DNA from: Erysipelothrix sp.
GTDB lineage: Bacteria > Bacillota_I > Bacilli_A > Erysipelotrichales > Erysipelotrichaceae
DNA length: 64,000 bases
Assembly: GCA_018335655.1 (NCBI GenBank)
Contig: JAGXRX010000014.1
Location: 46,370-110,369, forward strand
Reading direction: 5' to 3'
Part shown: piece by piece, positions 61,184-64,000 of the stretch
How the letters are laid out: every line of letters begins with the position of its first letter
Numbering within the stretch: the stretch's first letter is position 1
Notes under the pieces: generated by a model
The model's input: the letters and a program-made list of their open reading frames with translations, nothing else
The model's database searches: none
Told to the model about the DNA's origin: nothing
Program-made: the position numbers and the translations under genes

Positions 61184-61797
61184 GTCAGTCATGGATTATG
61201 ATTGATTATGGTGTTGGTAATGTATTCTCTCTTATGGAAGCATTAAAGCGGTGTGGGATAGAATGTACATTAACGCGTGATCCTCAACACATTAAAGATG
61301 CAAAGGTCATATTACTTCCAGGAGTTGGGGCGTTTGAAGATGCTATGAAACAGTTAAGAAAATATAAATTAGATACAATACTAAAAGAGAAAAAAGAAGA
61401 TCAGTGGTTAGTGGGCATTTGTTTAGGAATGCAACTTCTTTACGATGAAAGTGAAGAATTTGGGATTCACAAAGGACTTGGTTTTTTAAAGGGACGCATT
61501 GTTAAGTTTGAAGATCTTTCTTTAAAGATCCCTCATATGGGATGGAATGTATTAAATCAAAACCAAGCATCACATCCACTTCTTAAGGGTTTAAACTCAC
61601 TTGATCGTGTATATTATGTGCATTCATATTATGCTAGTCAGATTGAAGAAAAGATTCTTGTCGCTTCCAGTGATTATGGTGTGGATGTACCAGGCATTGT
61701 CATGAAGGATCGTGTTATTGGGTTTCAATTTCATCCTGAGAAAAGTGGTCAAGTTGGAGAACAGCTTTTAAGAAATCTTAAAGAGGTGTGTGTATGA
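61180..61797 (+). CDS. hisH: Imidazole glycerol phosphate synthase, glutaminase subunit
   Basis: A 205-residue class I amidotransferase that delivers ammonia to HisF. IDYGVGNVFSLMEAL, LPGVGAFEDAM, the nucleophile segment GICLGMQLLYDESEE and the His-x-Glu dyad in GFQFHPEKSG are intact. It overlaps hisB by 4 bp. Confidence 0.95.
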   Translation: MSQSWIMIDYGVGNVFSLMEALKRCGIECTLTRDPQHIKDAKVILLPGVGAFEDAMKQLRKYKLDTILKEKKEDQWLVGICLGMQLLYDESEEFGIHKGLGFLKGRIVKFEDLSLKIPHMGWNVLNQNQASHPLLKGLNSLDRVYYVHSYYASQIEEKILVASSDYGVDVPGIVMKDRVIGFQFHPEKSGQVGEQLLRNLKEVCV

Positions 61798-62501
61798 TTG
61801 TTATTGGCTCAATGGATTTTTATAAGGGTTCTGTGGTAAGACTAACTCAAGGAGAACTTAGTAGTGTTCATGAAGTGAAGGCAGATGCACTTAGTTGGTT
61901 AAGTACTTTACAAGCTCATGGACTTCAACGTCTTCATTGTGTTGACCTTGATGGTGCTTTTAAAGAAGGAAATAATAGAGAACTTATTGTGAGTATCATT
62001 GAAAATTCAACGTGTCCGGTTCAAGTGGGAGGTGGACTACATTCGATGGAAGCCATAGATTTCTACTTAAATCATGGAGCACATAGCGTTGTCTTAGGAA
62101 GTAGTGCCTTTACTCAACCAAAACTTCTTAAAGAAGCAATAGACAAGTATCAAGACCGTATTATTGTTGCGATGGATGTCAAAGATGAAAGAGTCATGAT
62201 TCATGGATGGACAGTTGCGCTTGAAGAGTCTTTAGAAAGTATATTAAATAGACTTGAATCACAAGGAGTGAAAACCATTCTCATGAGTGATGTATCACAT
62301 GATGGTATGTTGTTAGGAAGTAATGTAGCCCTTTATAAGAAGGTAACAGCACTGACTTCAATGAGTATTCAAGCATCGGGTGGGATTAAAACACGCCAAG
62401 ATGTTTTAGATTTAGTGCCAACTCAAGTTGTAGGTGTAATTGTTGGAAAAGCATTTATTCATCAAACATTAGATCTTGGTATTTTAGGAGAAACATTATG
62501 A
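61794..62501 (+). CDS. hisA: ProFAR isomerase
   Basis: A 235-residue TIM-barrel isomerase. The start MIVIGSMDFYKGSVVRLTQG aligns with the common IPAIDLKDGKCVRL pattern, with Asp8 kept, but the flanking residues are unusual (IGSMDF). Asp in MSDVSHDGML is the likely second catalytic residue. I use the ATG at 61794, overlapping the hisH stop (ATGA) and behind AAGAGG; a GTG at 61788 is possible. The assignment rests on operon position as well as sequence. Confidence 0.9.
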   Translation: MIVIGSMDFYKGSVVRLTQGELSSVHEVKADALSWLSTLQAHGLQRLHCVDLDGAFKEGNNRELIVSIIENSTCPVQVGGGLHSMEAIDFYLNHGAHSVVLGSSAFTQPKLLKEAIDKYQDRIIVAMDVKDERVMIHGWTVALEESLESILNRLESQGVKTILMSDVSHDGMLLGSNVALYKKVTALTSMSIQASGGIKTRQDVLDLVPTQVVGVIVGKAFIHQTLDLGILGETL

Positions 62502-63250
62502 TCGCAAAGCGAATCATTCCATGTCTTGATATAGCACATGGAAAAGTAGTAAAAGGTGTTCGATTTGAAGGTGTTAAGGAAATTGATGATCCAATAACAC
62601 TATCAAAAAGATACAGTGATGAAGGAGCAGATGAACTTGTCTTTTATGACATTATGGCATCTGTAGAAAATCGTTCATTGTTTTTGGATGTTGTTTCTAA
62701 GGTTGCTTTAGAGATTAATATTCCATTTATGGTGGGGGGTGGTATTCGTACTCTTGAAGATATGCATGCATGTCTAAAAGCGGGTGCAGATAAGATTTCT
62801 GTCAATAGTGCTGCGATTGATAACCCATTACTCATACAACAAGGTGCTCAACGCTTTGGTTCACAATGCATTGTCCTATCAATGGATGTCTTTGTGGAGG
62901 ATAATGGATTTGCACGTGTGATGAAAAAAGGAGGTCATGAAGCGACTGATCTTGAAGCATTCGCATGGGCAAGACAAGGAATAGAGCTTGGAGCAGGTGA
63001 GATAGTTTTAAACGTTATTAATCAAGATGGAACTAAAGAGGGATTTAATATTTCACTGACTTCTGCATTTGCTAAGGAGTTCAATGTTCCAATCATTGCC
63101 TCTGGTGGTGCAGGAAATGCTCAACATATGGCAGATGTCTTACAAGCTGGAGCTGATGCAGCCCTTGCAGCATCCATATTTCACTTTAAAGAAGTTAGTA
63201 TAAAGGAAGTTAAAGAATACTCAAGAAAGGTAGGATGCATAATCCGATGA
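62498..63250 (+). CDS. hisF: Imidazole glycerol phosphate synthase, cyclase subunit
   Basis: A 250-residue TIM barrel that uses ammonia from HisH to form IGP and AICAR. It begins [21 protein letters not shown] with the catalytic Asp11-type residue, and has [37 protein letters not shown] with the second catalytic Asp, and [14 protein letters not shown]. The AICAR released is re-used by PurH, encoded in the same window. Confidence 0.95.
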   Translation: MIAKRIIPCLDIAHGKVVKGVRFEGVKEIDDPITLSKRYSDEGADELVFYDIMASVENRSLFLDVVSKVALEINIPFMVGGGIRTLEDMHACLKAGADKISVNSAAIDNPLLIQQGAQRFGSQCIVLSMDVFVEDNGFARVMKKGGHEATDLEAFAWARQGIELGAGEIVLNVINQDGTKEGFNISLTSAFAKEFNVPIIASGGAGNAQHMADVLQAGADAALAASIFHFKEVSIKEVKEYSRKVGCIIR

Positions 63251-63837
63251 AACCATTTAAACAAACACTGATACCATGTATAGTGCAAGACACAACAAGT
63301 AAGCAAGTTCTTATGATGGCTTATATGAATGAAGAGGCGTATGACTTAACTCTTAAAAGTGGATACGCAACGTTTTACTCACGCTCCCGAGAATCACTAT
63401 GGGTAAAAGGAGAGACATCAGGCAATCGCTTAAAAGTAAAAAATATTAAGTGGGATTGTGATGATGACACATTACTTTGTGAGGTCGAAGCATTAGGTCC
63501 AGCATGTCATACAGGGAATATTAGTTGTTTTGATGATGAACTTAAAATATTCGAAGCCAACTCCATTTGGACACATTTGTTTAATACAATCCTTGACAGA
63601 AAAATGAATCCAAAAGATGATGCCTATACTACTTACCTATTTAATAAAGGATTAGATAAAATTCTTAAAAAAGTAGGGGAAGAAACAGCAGAAATCATTA
63701 TTGCCTCAAAGAATGAATCAAAAGATGAACTTGTCGGTGAGATGGCAGATTTAGCATATCATCTTGCAGTGTTAATGGTTGAAAAAGGGATTTCACTTAA
63801 AGATATTGAAGATAAACTTACATCAAGAATACGATAA
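63247..63837 (+). CDS. hisIE: Phosphoribosyl-AMP cyclohydrolase/phosphoribosyl-ATP pyrophosphatase
   Basis: A 196-residue fusion covering steps two and three. The HisI part (about 1-108) has [38 protein letters not shown] and a zinc cysteine cluster ([22 protein letters not shown]). The HisE part (about 110-196) ends with [17 protein letters not shown] and [17 protein letters not shown]. The start is either ATG 63247, in ATGA overlap with hisF, or ATG 63235, four codons earlier. It is the last gene of the operon; I see no clear terminator before the next gene. Confidence 0.93.
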   Translation: MKPFKQTLIPCIVQDTTSKQVLMMAYMNEEAYDLTLKSGYATFYSRSRESLWVKGETSGNRLKVKNIKWDCDDDTLLCEVEALGPACHTGNISCFDDELKIFEANSIWTHLFNTILDRKMNPKDDAYTTYLFNKGLDKILKKVGEETAEIIIASKNESKDELVGEMADLAYHLAVLMVEKGISLKDIEDKLTSRIR

Positions 63838-63885
63838 TCAGTTCCTAAATTTGATACAATAGGTTCAAAGGAAAGGAGCATCACT

Positions 63886-64000
63886 ATGAATATTCATCGT
63901 CTCATTCCATATGTCCCTGCCAAAGACTATTATCGATCCAGTGAATTCTACCAAGCTATGGGTTTTACACAATTATTTATTGCCCAAGAGTTCTCTGAAA
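63886..64000 (+). CDS. VOC-family protein (glyoxalase/bleomycin-resistance fold), partial
   Basis: Only the first 38 residues are in the window; the gene runs off the right edge. IHRLIPYVPAKDYYRSSEFYQAMGFTQLFIA is the first beta-alpha-beta module of VOC proteins (x-PYV-A-D...FY-x-x-GF). The start has AAAGGAG (63872-63878). The function cannot be assigned; small VOC proteins of this kind are diverse. Confidence 0.65.
   Translation, partial: MNIHRLIPYVPAKDYYRSSEFYQAMGFTQLFIAQEFSE

Overview
The window is a gene-dense, AT-rich stretch with strong Shine-Dalgarno sites (AAAGGAG type), many short hairpin-plus-T terminators, TTG/GTG starts and tightly overlapping operons. Together with a purine riboswitch, PerR/Dps, CdaR/GntP and an anaerobic pyruvate formate-lyase pair, this points to a fermentative low-GC Bacillota, possibly near the Erysipelotrichia. 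The taxonomic call is inference only. I see no rRNA, tRNA, CRISPR array, insertion sequence or prophage; this is ordinary chromosome with a few unusual loci.

Layout. 1-2.8 kb: three unrecognised proteins and a reverse-strand nitroreductase. 3.2-7.5 kb: an operon for reduced sulfur (metallo-beta-lactamase/rhodanese protein, SLC13-type transporter, two YeeE/YedE half-transporters). 7.9-10.5 kb: a large secreted protein with three 318-bp repeats and an LPETS wall anchor, bounded by near-identical hairpins. 10.7-14.7 kb: DUF1232 protein, OFA-type MFS transporter, two very small proteins, PAS-PAS-GGDEF protein. 14.9-28.1 kb: guanine riboswitch followed by purEKLCFMNHDB, covering all steps from PRPP to AICAR, FAICAR and IMP plus adenylosuccinate lyase. 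28.3-32.9 kb: UPF0316 protein, then CdaR regulator, GntP permease and glycerate kinase. 32.9-34.9 kb: reverse-strand operon of DUF2975 membrane protein, small XRE regulator and lipoprotein.

35.1-38.5 kb is the most unusual locus: a secreted protein with four PepSY-like domains, three of them carrying a near-pure Asp hexamer at an exact 72-residue period, then a membrane-bound AraC-type sensor-regulator, then a membrane-anchored PepSY-like protein ending in 47 consecutive aspartates. 38.6-45.8 kb: galactoside use (galK divergent from tetR, GPH symporter, GH36 alpha-galactosidase, a GT-B-like protein, DUF4177 and DUF2200). 46-48.9 kb: pflB-pflA behind a perfect CRP/FNR-type palindrome. 49-50.8 kb: ArsP-like permease, thioredoxin-like protein, ArsR regulator and second thioredoxin-like protein. 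51.1-54.4 kb: MaoC hydratase, acyl-CoA dehydrogenase, EtfB, EtfA. 54.6-56.4 kb (reverse): dps, perR-like fur and hisJ-type phosphatase. 56.4-63.8 kb: a histidine leader peptide with three His codons and an attenuator, then hisZGDCBHAF-IE. With hisJ this is the complete histidine pathway, and its by-product AICAR feeds the purine operon. The window ends inside a VOC-family gene.

The best leads are the poly-aspartate/PepSY/AraC locus, the His leader-peptide attenuator, the riboswitch expression platform with an additional upstream attenuator-like hairpin, and several clear operator palindromes.
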